Origin: an uncultured Collinsella sp.
GTDB taxonomy: Bacteria; Actinomycetota; Coriobacteriia; Coriobacteriales; Coriobacteriaceae
Reading direction: 5' to 3'
Length of the DNA stretch: 64,000 nucleotides
Assembly: GCA_900548265.1 (NCBI GenBank)
Contig: URKG01000007.1
Span: 1 to 64,000, forward strand
Below the pieces are notes generated by a model. The model made no database searches. It had not been told where the DNA came from and saw nothing but the letters and a program-made list of their open reading frames with translations. Shown here piece by piece: positions 1-6,988 of the stretch; position 1 is the first letter of the stretch, and the number at the start of each line of letters is the position of its first letter. Position numbers and translations under genes: made by a program.

Positions 1-260
1 GGCCCGTGGGTTATACCCTAAGAGCAAACCACCCTTTTTAAGGGTGGTTCTGATTTATTTGCTTAATTTTTCGTGCCCATGGCGCTCATTTCCCGGTAAT
101 CACTCGGATTACTTCATAGTTAACATCAACACCTGTTCTTCAGGCGAGTGGGACCGCAGAACTGCACGGCATAGGCGAGGACAACACGCGCCAGCTCAAT
201 GAGTCCGGAAACTATCGATAGGGGGTACCGGGGCTCATGCCGGACCATGCGAGCAAGCAA
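1..260. other. Left flank, no supported gene
   Basis: I see no convincing gene here. A plus-strand reading frame ends at a TAG near 219-221 after about 32 codons (containing GIGEDNTRQLNESGNYR), preceded in frame by a stop; it could be the decayed end of a gene but I recognise nothing in it. The stretch also holds the hairpin listed at 27-49. Confidence 0.4.
27..49. terminator. Terminator-like hairpin
   Basis: A perfect 10-bp inverted repeat, AACCACCCTT / AAGGGTGGTT, with a 3-nt loop and a loose T-rich tail. It could end a transcript entering from the left of the window, or the minus-strand gene whose stop lies at 261. Confidence 0.5.
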
Positions 261-1076
261 TCACTGATCATTCGTCAAGATTTTCATAACCCTGTCTGAA
301 AGTATCGCTAATCCGTCTTTATCTCGCTTGTAGGTAAATACTCTCCTGTGGCTGATATCAAAAGGCAGTTGGGGAACATCATCTTTGCATATCAAAACGG
401 CCTGCTTGCCCCTTCCGATCGCATAGCCCACTTCGAACATGACGTTTGGATTCAGATCGGTAATATCAGCAATTACCAAAGAGCTAGACGCAATCAAATT
501 AAATATGTCTTCCGTAATATCTGCGGGAGTCAACATTTCGTCTACGCGCATGCATTTCTTACCCGCCCTCTTAGAGCCTTCGACCAACGCTAAATATACA
601 GGGTCGATAGAAGGGTCTTCGGTGAATGGCATCATGACGGCAATTAAATTTGGATCACACGCAGAAGACGCTTCAGGTTCGACCGGCAAGGGACGGTCAT
701 CAAGAAACTTTGAAAACAGGCGAAAAGGGTCCCCCTCGCAAAGCCTCCAATGAGTACGTTTATTTTCCCAAAAGTTTTCATCGAGCAAGCCGAAATCCAA
801 TAAGGCATGCGATGGAAACTGCAGAACGGGTGAAGAAATTACTGGGTTTATCGACGGGGAGTCCATATAGCCCAGCCTGGCCATGGCACCCATATCGTCC
901 GACTCAAATTCACGCGTCATAACAGTAGGAAGCTGAGCAAGGGCATTAAAATCAAAGCTGGTGGAAGTTCTATAGCGGTCCGCCAGCTCATCGGGCGTTC
1001 GCTCAAACATTCTGGAAGTCAACATGGGCAGGGCTTCATCAGCACGGACAATCAAATTAAACAGCATTCGCAACAC
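261..1076 (-). CDS. Deoxyribosyltransferase/TIR-like nucleotide-cleaving domain protein
   Basis: A 271-residue protein. The N-terminal half (to about residue 140) matches nothing I know. Residues 143-265 form a Rossmann-like domain of the nucleoside 2-deoxyribosyltransferase / TIR / SLOG superfamily: it opens with LIAVMMPF and has ADITDLNPNVMFEVGYA near 203-219. Glu215 lies where the family's catalytic glutamate sits. Known relatives cleave N-glycosidic bonds of nucleosides or NAD, and such domains are frequent in prokaryotic immune systems; the substrate here is unknown. The start is uncertain: GTG at 1076, TTG at 1073 and ATG at 1067 are in frame and none has a strong ribosome site. It points away from the operon at 1914-4706 and is separated from it by an IS remnant. 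Confidence 0.65.
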   Translation of the reverse strand: MLRMLFNLIVRADEALPMLTSRMFERTPDELADRYRTSTSFDFNALAQLPTVMTREFESDDMGAMARLGYMDSPSINPVISSPVLQFPSHALLDFGLLDENFWENKRTHWRLCEGDPFRLFSKFLDDRPLPVEPEASSACDPNLIAVMMPFTEDPSIDPVYLALVEGSKRAGKKCMRVDEMLTPADITEDIFNLIASSSLVIADITDLNPNVMFEVGYAIGRGKQAVLICKDDVPQLPFDISHRRVFTYKRDKDGLAILSDRVMKILTNDQ

Positions 1077-1249
1077 GCCCTATGAAAAGAAACGGCTAAA
1101 CGACTGAAAAAAATAGTACTCTTTTGGTCTGTCTCGGAGCAGAGCCAATTGTGCTCGATAATCGCTACGACCTTGTTCCTGATAGAGCATAGAGGCACCG
1201 TCAAGATTCTTTCGCAAATTGACTTAGCCGTCCTCGGCACCGTCCTCTT

Positions 1250-1827
1250 CTAGCCCTTCGCCTTTCCCTTCGGCTCGTTCGCCTCCTCCAGTTTGGGCAT
1301 GTCCAGGTACCTCCTCTTGCCCCACTCGTGCTTCACTGTGTACTTAAGCCTCGCCGTCACCAGCATGAGGGCCGAGTTTCCGTTTGGGAAGGTCCGGTCG
1401 GGCCGCGAGCGCATGGAGTAGTACGTCGACCTCGCGACGCCGAGGAGCCTGCACTGCGCTGATATGGGGCAGCGGCCCTCGTTGGCCGCCATGGCCCTCA
1501 TTTTCGAGCGTATATCGGCGCCGCCCGTTTTAAGACGTCGGCCTCCATCCGAAGCCTGCGGCTCTCGCGCTCGAGCTCCAGGATACGGTTCTGCTCGGAC
1601 GTGCGGTTGTCCGCGGCGCGCGGCGAGCCGGTCGCGTTTATCGACTCGACCCACCTCTCCACAGTGCTCTTGCCGAGGTCGTACTCGTCCATGATCTCGC
1701 GCTTGGGCTTGCCGGCGTTGTAGAGGTCGACTATCTGCCGAATTGAATAAAGTGATTGAGGGGCCGAGTGATTGAAAGGTTTAGGTTGGTGTGAATTGGT
1801 CAGAATGGTAAATGCGCATAGATGCAC
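1250..1827 (-). pseudogene. IS3-family transposase remnant (orfA plus truncated orfB)
   Basis: Two overlapping minus-strand frames look like the orfA/orfB pair of an IS3-type element. OrfA (1498-1827) has a helix-turn-helix region (IRQIVDLYNAGKPKREIMDE) and ends in the leucine-zipper-like segment LELERESRRLRMEADVLKRA. The second frame (ending at 1250) picks up with MAANEGRCPISAQCRLLGVARSTYY, the typical start of OrfB, consistent with a frameshift. It then runs about 45 residues and stops, so the DDE integrase core is absent. OrfA also carries about 27 foreign residues at its N-terminus. The element is GC-rich compared with its AT-rich surroundings. I could not define terminal inverted repeats. 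Confidence 0.75.
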
Positions 1828-1913
1828 AGCTCATAAATTAAATGTGTCAGCGTGCTGGAGTTAGAGGTAAATTAGCAGAAATAACCCTATTCCTCCGAAA
1901 AAGGAGTGTACGA

Positions 1914-2720
1914 ATGTATTTGTCCGACAATAGGATCAAGCAGCTGATAGATGATGACCATCTGCGTTATGCGGATAAAGGAAGAGTCCAGAGCGTTAGT
2001 TATGACTTGCGAACCAAAGAGTTTTACGCTGACGGAATTAGATGCGATTCCTATGACCTTAAACCCGGTAATTCGATATTTGTTTCATCTGTTGAGTTGA
2101 TTAGTTTGCCAGCTAACATGACAGCCCAGGTTTACCTGAGGTGCTCTTCGATGTGTAAAGCAATTCTACTTGATGCGCCCCTATACTTTCCTGGGCATGA
2201 AACGCATCTCTATTTTCGATTAACTAATTTGAGTGGCAGCAGTATCGAACTCAATAATAAAGAAGATGGGTATGCGCAGGTAGCTTTTCAAATGGTGGAG
2301 GGAGCCGTTGAACAAGAGTATAGTGGCCACTTTTCCGACGAAAAGATGATCGAGGCAATTGGCAATTACGATGTATATGATGCGGATCGGCAGCGAATCA
2401 AAAAATTTGTTAAGCCTATCAAGAAGATGGAGCGAAAGATTTATGCCAACGTCGTTGCGCTCCTTACTGCGTTTGTGGGCATCTTCACACTTGGTTCTGC
2501 GTCAACGTCCTTCAATTCGGCTGCCGACTATTTTCAAGTTTGTCTTTGCACGTGTGCGTCTGTGTCTCTTATGGTGTTTTTGGTTGGTCTAATCGTTAGG
2601 TGGGATACTAAAAAACCAGCTAGTTTCTCTTCAATTATGAAATGTGTTCCAGGGCTGATTCCTTTGCTCGTTTCGGTCTTCTGTTTCCTTGAATTGTATT
2701 TTCTTAACGAATCACACTGA
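1914..2720 (+). CDS. dCTP-deaminase-fold domain fused to three transmembrane helices
   Basis: A 268-residue protein starting at ATG 1914, seven bases after GGAG. Residues 1-145 align with dCTP deaminase/dUTPase: SVSYDLR (27-33), LKPGNSIFVSSVELISLPAN (49-68), then CSSM and FPGHETHLYFRLTN (92-105). In E. coli Dcd the last block reads IDPGWSGCIVLEFYN and supplies catalytic Glu138; here that place is Arg102, so deamination is unlikely. Residues about 176-195, 207-228 and 242-264 are hydrophobic helices. I infer a nucleotide-binding sensor joined to a membrane effector or anchor. It is the first gene of a five-gene plus-strand set ending at 4706. The substrate and the membrane action are not shown by the sequence. 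Confidence 0.7.
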   Translation: MYLSDNRIKQLIDDDHLRYADKGRVQSVSYDLRTKEFYADGIRCDSYDLKPGNSIFVSSVELISLPANMTAQVYLRCSSMCKAILLDAPLYFPGHETHLYFRLTNLSGSSIELNNKEDGYAQVAFQMVEGAVEQEYSGHFSDEKMIEAIGNYDVYDADRQRIKKFVKPIKKMERKIYANVVALLTAFVGIFTLGSASTSFNSAADYFQVCLCTCASVSLMVFLVGLIVRWDTKKPASFSSIMKCVPGLIPLLVSVFCFLELYFLNESH

Positions 2721-2778
2721 GGAGGCGTTTTGCTTTCAAACGATATTTTCCATTTATCTCTCTGGCAGGTGTTGAATC

Positions 2779-3255
2779 ATGGTTTACATAGCATCCAGAT
2801 ACGCTAACCAAGATACTAATCGACATATTGCGGCAATGTTAAGGCGCCGGGGCTTGGATGTTTTTTTACCTAGGGAACTTAAGGTGAGGTCCCATGGGGC
2901 TAAAAATAAGCGGTATGTCTACAGGCGGTGTATCGAAGAGCTATCAAGATGCACTACTGTGTTGGTTATTTCCCCATTCGGGAGAGATGTCGCTTATGAG
3001 ATAGGTTATGCATGTCGCAAGGGTGACATGAGGGAGCTCCCTGTCGGAGAAAGCGTTCGTAACCCTGCTATTGTTCGTTTCAATACGACAGAGGAGACTT
3101 CGGCTTCGGACGACATGTTCTTCCCGGATTTTGAGTCTTCTGAACTAAATGATGTGATTGCTTATATTCTTGAACGTGAGCGCAGGGTGAATCCGGATCT
3201 GGACAATCGTCACGGTGCGGGTGGTGGCGTTAGGGAGCTTAAACTCGGTATGTGA
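2779..3255 (+). CDS. Short nucleoside deoxyribosyltransferase-like protein
   Basis: A 158-residue protein. It opens with MVYIASRYANQDTNRHIAAM, a beta strand and helix typical of nucleoside 2-deoxyribosyltransferase-like (DRHyd) domains, and contains CTTVLVISPFGRDVAYEIGYA at about 58-78, where Glu74 occupies the expected catalytic position. A usual deoxyribosyltransferase has an aspartate before this block; here the region reads SPFGRD. Family members hydrolyse or transfer deoxyribose from nucleosides or nucleotides. The gene lies 58 bases after the membrane-fused deaminase-fold gene and 137 bases before the second one. The C-terminal 25 residues look disordered. The exact substrate is unknown. 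Confidence 0.65.
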   Translation: MVYIASRYANQDTNRHIAAMLRRRGLDVFLPRELKVRSHGAKNKRYVYRRCIEELSRCTTVLVISPFGRDVAYEIGYACRKGDMRELPVGESVRNPAIVRFNTTEETSASDDMFFPDFESSELNDVIAYILERERRVNPDLDNRHGAGGGVRELKLGM

Positions 3256-3392
3256 CCTGCACTTCCCCTAGAGAACAAATGCGACTCTTTATAAGCAGGT
3301 TGAATGCCATTAACTTAGATTGAATTGTATGGCTTTTGCTTCTTCGGAACTCTATACTATTTGATTTAATACTGTTTGTAGGAGGAATGGAC

Positions 3393-4007
3393 ATGTTGCT
3401 TTCTGATAACGAAATCATCAAACTCGTTCAAAGCCCAAGACCTTTGATTGCGCCATTTAATGAAAAGCATCTTCAATCGGCCTCCTATGATGTGACGTTG
3501 GGTGACGGTATCCAAGAAATTGTTGCAATGAGCGGTGTTGTTAATCTGCTTGATCAACGCACTGTCGAGTCTGTTTATGATTCGGTCGATATATCTAATG
3601 GCTATATTTTGAAACCGGGACAGTTCGTTCTTTGTAAGATTGCTGAACGAATTGAGCTTCCGGATAATATTGCTGCCCATATTATGCCCAGGACGCGATT
3701 CACCCGTTTTGGCCTATTAGTTTCCGCCCAGCATTGTAATCCGAGCTATGCAGGATATTTAAGTATCGGCCTCCATAATGCTTCTTCGAATAACGTCTCT
3801 CTGGTGCCTGGAATGGCTGTTGCTCAGATTGTGTTTGAGCAGCTTTCCTCTGAGCCAAGCCCTGAACGCTTGTACCGTAATCAAAAAGCTGCTCGATATC
3901 ATAATGAAGACGCTTTCATTGGATCCCAGTTTATTGATGAGTTGTCTCCTCAGGCAAAGGCGATATTTGAGGATATGGTTTCCAATCTATCGGGTGGTGT
4001 CGAGTAA
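3393..4007 (+). CDS. dCTP-deaminase-like protein without the catalytic glutamate
   Basis: A 204-residue protein close in length to real dCTP deaminases (about 190). ATG 3393 is chosen over ATG 3387 because GGAGG lies eight bases before it. It shows MLLSDNEI, SASYDVTLGDGI (29-40), LKPGQFVLCKIAERIELPDN (73-92), PRTRFTRFGLLV (99-110), NPSYAGYLSIGLHN (116-129), LVPGMAVAQIVFEQL and a tail resembling the nucleotide-closing lid. In Dcd the equivalent of 116-129 is DPGWSGCIVLEFYN; here the catalytic Glu is Gly126 and the Asp is Asn116. The fold and triphosphate-binding parts look intact, so it may bind dCTP or dUTP without deaminating it. Its TAA overlaps the next gene's ATG, implying coupled translation. 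Confidence 0.75.
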   Translation: MLLSDNEIIKLVQSPRPLIAPFNEKHLQSASYDVTLGDGIQEIVAMSGVVNLLDQRTVESVYDSVDISNGYILKPGQFVLCKIAERIELPDNIAAHIMPRTRFTRFGLLVSAQHCNPSYAGYLSIGLHNASSNNVSLVPGMAVAQIVFEQLSSEPSPERLYRNQKAARYHNEDAFIGSQFIDELSPQAKAIFEDMVSNLSGGVE

Positions 4008-4450
4008 TGGCTCAAATGCTCAGTAGTTTGATTGCTGAATATGCCCAATCGCATTATGCTGATGAGGATTCCGGGGATCGCTTTGAAGCCCAGAAGGCGA
4101 TGGAGAGCCAGATAGTTTCGGAAATCTGCGAAGAACGTGCCCAGGAGATAGCGTCAAAAAGTCGAGAGATTGAGCTGACTGAGCAAATGAAGAATGCTCG
4201 ACATGAACTTATGGTTGCCGTTGTTGAATGTGTAATCTTGGCTATTCCTGTCGGTTTGGTGGGAAGTCATATCTACGATTTACTGAGGACCGGCGTTTAT
4301 GGAGCAGTTCAAGACTTTAATCTTCCAGCGCTCTGGGCCGGTTTGTTTATTTTGGTGCTGTTCTGTGCCTTCATTTTGTTCGGTATGTTTTTAAATCAGG
4401 TTTTAAAAGCTGTTGATTCGATAAGGGACGCAAGGGACAGTCGTGGCTAG
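4007..4450 (+). CDS. Helical two-transmembrane protein, candidate effector
   Basis: A 147-residue protein beginning in the TAATG junction with the preceding gene. Residues about 25-68 are charged and predicted helical (many Glu, Arg, Lys and Gln), followed by two hydrophobic helices at about 68-88 and 107-129 and a short charged tail. The layout resembles the two-helix membrane effectors (SLATT-like and others) found in nucleotide-based conflict systems, but I cannot assign it to a named family. Its tight coupling to the deaminase-fold gene suggests they act together, perhaps as a regulated pore. This is inference. Confidence 0.55.
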   Translation: MAQMLSSLIAEYAQSHYADEDSGDRFEAQKAMESQIVSEICEERAQEIASKSREIELTEQMKNARHELMVAVVECVILAIPVGLVGSHIYDLLRTGVYGAVQDFNLPALWAGLFILVLFCAFILFGMFLNQVLKAVDSIRDARDSRG

Positions 4451-4706
4451 CGAAAAAGGGTACACGAAACCTGTTACAGGTGGAGTCTATAGGCATTTCA
4501 AGGGAAATGAATATCTTGTCATCGGCACAGCGAAGCATTCTGAGACCAATGATCTCTATGTTGTGTATCGTGCGCTTTATGGTGATCGCTCTTTATACGT
4601 TAGGCCGTTAGATATGTTTATGAGCCCTGTAGACCACTCGAAATATCCTTCGGTTACGCAGGAGCTTAGATTTGAGTTTGTCGGCGTTAAAGATTGCGTT
4701 GATTAG
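4443..4706 (+). CDS. DUF1653 family protein
   Basis: An 87-residue protein starting at GTG 4443, overlapping the previous gene by 8 bases. It has the clear DUF1653 signature: GGVYRHFKGNEYLVIGTAKH, SETNDLYVVYRALYGD, then LYVRPLDMFMSPV. The family is a small beta-rich fold of unknown function, often found alone or attached to other enzymes. Its presence as the last gene of the deaminase-fold operon is noteworthy. A two-hairpin terminator region follows at 4845-4917. Confidence 0.85.
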   Translation: MASEKGYTKPVTGGVYRHFKGNEYLVIGTAKHSETNDLYVVYRALYGDRSLYVRPLDMFMSPVDHSKYPSVTQELRFEFVGVKDCVD

Positions 4707-4844
4707 GTTTTTCCTTTAGCTATTTGAGTTTTTGCTCGCATGTAACTGTACTGACGCATGTTACCCGGCTAGAACTCGGCTCGCAGACATTTCGATGCCC
4801 TTGTGGTGAGGTGTGTGGCAGTTGAGGTATGATTATCGAAATAA

Positions 4845-4876
4845 AAAACGATGGTCCGCTGAGGGCCATCGTTTTG
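4845..4876 (+). terminator. Rho-independent terminator
   Basis: Arms AAAACGATGGTCC (4845-4857) and GGGCCATCGTTTT (4863-4875) with a short GCTGA loop. It follows the DUF1653 gene and probably ends the island operon. Confidence 0.75.
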
Positions 4877-4878
4877 CA

Positions 4879-4917
4879 AGGGGGTTCCTTCCCAACGGAG
4901 GGCATCCCCTATTTTTA
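4879..4917 (+). terminator. Second terminator-like hairpin
   Basis: A GGGG/CCCC outer stem and CCTTCC/GGAGGG inner stem are followed by TATTTTTATTT. It directly follows the first terminator and looks like a backup. Confidence 0.5.
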
Positions 4918-5085
4918 TTTGGATGGATATCTCATTACGTTCGCGATTGCTGGATGTTGTCGCTGACGCCGCCATTATTTCGGAAGTGCGGGGAAAATCG
5001 GAAACCTCTGAGCAAAACCCATTTTTTTTGCAACAAAACGGCAGGTCGCAGATGCTCAAAAAGGGGGTCTGGCCGGCCGTTTGTT

Positions 5086-6174
5086 TTAGATCTTAAAAGG
5101 AATTGTCATGTCTTTAAGGAGGTCATTGCACCAGCTGTAGTCGAGCATCCTCTTTCGATGCATCAGATTTACCACAACTCCCGGGCAATCTCCTCTATCC
5201 TGAGCGATACGCTGGATTTTTGTCGAGGTCTTGCAGTCATGATAAGGCGAGAGACCCTCTGGTCCCATAAGGACCTCTCTTGCAAAGGCGTTGGCGCGCT
5301 TCTCGGATTCGCTCTTTGAACTTTGCTTTTCGTCAATATAGCTAAGAGTGATTCCTACGTTCCCGTCATTTAGAATGTGCCCGATTTCGTGGAACAGAGT
5401 CCAAATGATAAAACCGTCTTTTTTGCGTCTGCCCGTCATCTGGATTACGGGTCTTCCGTCTTTGGTCCAACGCGTTATTCCATGTAGCGGAAATTGATCT
5501 GGCGCAGAAATGAACTGCAGCGTGACGCCACATTGCTCCAGTTGGTGCGTAATGTCCGTTAAGGTCATATCGTCTGTCGTTGCCGCGCGTTGTCTTAATG
5601 AGCTCAAAGAGGCTCTGAGCGATACCTCGTTGTATGCTTTAGCCCCATTGGTTGTTGGCGTTTCGGCGCTTTCACCTAGCGAAATCCAAGCCATCATGCT
5701 TGCGGGGTCAACGGGTTTACCTGCCTCTTTTAACGTCGCAATGGAGGAGAAGACGCAATCGACGCCTTTCGCATAAGCATCTATGCTGCCGTAACCAACA
5801 ACATTCAAAAAATCAGATACGAGCTTGCCGGGGTTTCTTTTGGTGGCGGTAGTAAGCCCTTTGTCGCGAAGAAACTTTCCTAACGGCGGGGTGATGATGT
5901 CGGCGGAGCTTGCCATTTTTAGCTCATCTTCGAGCCTAGCTAGATCTTCACGGTACTTTGCCTCGAAGCGAATCCAGCTATCCCGGGGAATAGAGGTGAC
6001 TCTTTCAAGCTTAATGGCGGTGTCCTGCGAGATGGGCTGCGTACCCTTTAGTATCCCGTTAACCGTTTTGCGGGAGATGCCAAGTCGGTCGGCAAGGGCC
6101 TGCTGCGTCATCTGCTCGTCATCTAGCCATTCTTGTAAATACATGCCAGGTGCAACCGCATAGTTGGTTCCCAT
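5086..6174 (-). CDS. higA: HigA-type antitoxin: XRE helix-turn-helix plus ImmA/IrrE metallopeptidase domain
   Basis: A 362-residue protein with RBS AAAGGAAG before ATG. The N-terminus carries an XRE-type helix-turn-helix (about 22-58; QQALADRLGISRKTVNGILK) of the HigA/VapI class. The C-terminal part is an ImmA/IrrE peptidase domain with the zinc motif HEIGH at 262-266 and ANAFAREVLM at about 294-303, where a downstream glutamate (E300) completes the site. Long HigA proteins of this fused type are common beside HigB toxins. It lies 21 bases downstream of the toxin gene. I infer that it represses its own operon and neutralises the toxin; the peptidase may mediate cleavage or stress release. Confidence 0.85.
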   Translation of the reverse strand: MGTNYAVAPGMYLQEWLDDEQMTQQALADRLGISRKTVNGILKGTQPISQDTAIKLERVTSIPRDSWIRFEAKYREDLARLEDELKMASSADIITPPLGKFLRDKGLTTATKRNPGKLVSDFLNVVGYGSIDAYAKGVDCVFSSIATLKEAGKPVDPASMMAWISLGESAETPTTNGAKAYNEVSLRASLSSLRQRAATTDDMTLTDITHQLEQCGVTLQFISAPDQFPLHGITRWTKDGRPVIQMTGRRKKDGFIIWTLFHEIGHILNDGNVGITLSYIDEKQSSKSESEKRANAFAREVLMGPEGLSPYHDCKTSTKIQRIAQDRGDCPGVVVNLMHRKRMLDYSWCNDLLKDMTIPFKI

Positions 6175-6195
6175 TGTTCTGCTTCCTTTATGTGC

Positions 6196-6528
6196 CTAGT
6201 GATAGTCTTCAATTGATAGAACTTTTACTGAGGATTCTTCGTCCGTTGTTTTTTCGACCTTAGTTACTTTCATACATCCGTTAATTGGCTCGACAATAAT
6301 TCGATAATTCTTGTTTAGTTTTCCCACCCATTGACCCTTTCTATCACCGCAAAGCCGATGCCATCTTCCGCATGGGTCTAGATCCTTTAGATCCTCCATC
6401 GAGCTGGCTGTCTCTAATGCGTTGTGTCGGAGCTTTACGCCCCTTACGATGTCGGACCTAAATTTCTTGCACTTCTTTTCGTCGGTACATATTTCCTCGA
6501 GCTTTTTGTTGGCGTAACATATTTTCAT
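6196..6528 (-). CDS. higB: HigB/RelE-type toxin
   Basis: A 110-residue protein starting MKICYANKKLEEICTDEKKC (ATG at 6528). It matches the HigB killer-protein family (ParE/RelE superfamily): a conserved LEDLKDLDP-like segment (SMEDLKDLDPCGRWHRLCGD) and GQWVGKLNKNYRIIVEP in the core. Relatives are ribosome-dependent mRNA nucleases. An earlier TTG at 6540 would give a longer N-terminus but overlaps the operator. It is the first gene of the pair, typical for higBA where the toxin precedes the antitoxin. Confidence 0.8.
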   Translation of the reverse strand: MKICYANKKLEEICTDEKKCKKFRSDIVRGVKLRHNALETASSMEDLKDLDPCGRWHRLCGDRKGQWVGKLNKNYRIIVEPINGCMKVTKVEKTTDEESSVKVLSIEDYH

Positions 6529-6532
6529 TCCT

Positions 6533-6549
6533 GTAACCAATCGCGTTAC
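6533..6549. promoter_or_regulatory. higBA operator 1
   Basis: Palindrome GTAAC-CAATCGC-GTTAC immediately upstream of higB. It shares arms and spacing with the copy at 6578-6594, so it is probably bound by the HigA helix-turn-helix. Confidence 0.75.
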
Positions 6550-6577
6550 ATCATATTGTTCGTGTTCATCATATCAT

Positions 6578-6594
6578 GTAACCGATTATGTTAC
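6578..6594. promoter_or_regulatory. higBA operator 2
   Basis: Palindrome GTAAC-CGATTAT-GTTAC, 45 bases (start to start) from operator 1. Two sites on the promoter side of higB fit autorepression by HigA. Confidence 0.75.
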
Positions 6595-6702
6595 ACGTAT
6601 ATTCTGCATTGGATTGGATCTGTTTCGTTTTGCGCGTTCGTTTTCGACCTCCGGGCTTCTAAAAAAGTTCTTAAAACAGCCTTAAAGGCGCTCCAGCTCG
6701 CG

Positions 6703-6733
6703 TTGACAGCGTACAATACGCATGTTTGACTAT
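6703..6733 (+). promoter_or_regulatory. Possible promoter of the Pel operon
   Basis: A perfect -35 TTGACA (6703-6708) is followed at a longish 19-base distance by GACTAT (6728-6733). It lies 34 bases before the first ATG of the operon. The -10 is poor, so this is tentative. Confidence 0.35.
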
Positions 6734-6766
6734 GTCTAAAGTGGTTTTTAGGGGGGGGAGTGCGCC

Positions 6767-6955
6767 ATGGAGGTGCTGGTTGTTGGCAACACCGCATATG
6801 TTGACGATGACTTTTGTGCCAAGGCGTTCCCCGGGGACCATGTCCAGGTCGTCGCTGCCGCGGAAGCGCGCCGCGACGAGTCATCGCCCCATGCCTCGTG
6901 GAAAGAGCTTCTGCAACACCTGGATCAGGCCTACGAGTTCGACCGCGTGGTCTAA
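6767..6955 (+). pseudogene. N-terminal fragment of SDR-PelD, cut by in-frame TAA
   Basis: A 62-residue reading frame with a strong G-rich ribosome site (AGGGGGGGGAG) before ATG 6767. It encodes the Rossmann start MEVLVVGNTAYVDDDF of an NAD-dependent epimerase-like (SDR) domain and ends at TAA 6953-6955 within YEFDRVV. The same frame continues beyond the stop as LSNYLTPHTDTVGDIE into the main PelD gene, so one codon (probably a Tyr TAC or TAT) has become TAA. The fragment would not fold alone. Confidence 0.8.
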
Positions 6956-6988
6956 CTATCCAATTACCTTACCCCGCATACCGATACC

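Larger units (their letters stand above)
4707..5085. other. Intergenic region between island operon and higA
   Basis: About 380 bases without a gene I can support. It holds two plus-strand terminator-like hairpins (4845-4876, 4879-4917) and a repeated 9-mer, GCATGTAAC at 4738-4746 and GCATGTTAC at 4756-4764, resembling the half-sites of the toxin-antitoxin operators at 6533 and 6578 but with wider spacing. The right half is the 3' flank of higA on the minus strand and includes AAACGGC / GCCGTTT arms (about 5036-5093). Confidence 0.5.

Noticed and set aside
1052..1240. Minus-strand 62-codon open frame before the deoxyribosyltransferase-like gene
   Set aside because: No recognisable motif and it overlaps the start of the better-supported gene in another frame.
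3325..3358. Internal promoter before the second deaminase-fold gene
   Set aside because: TATACT at 3353-3358 is good but the best -35 lies 22 bases away; too weak to list.
3393..4007. Active dCTP deaminase of the known anti-phage type
   Set aside because: The catalytic glutamate is missing and the membrane-fused neighbour does not fit the described dCTP-deaminase defence genes.
4813..5319. Plus-strand 168-codon open frame
   Set aside because: It overlaps the 3' end of higA on the opposite strand and the two terminators, with a composition unlike any protein family I know; treated as a chance frame.
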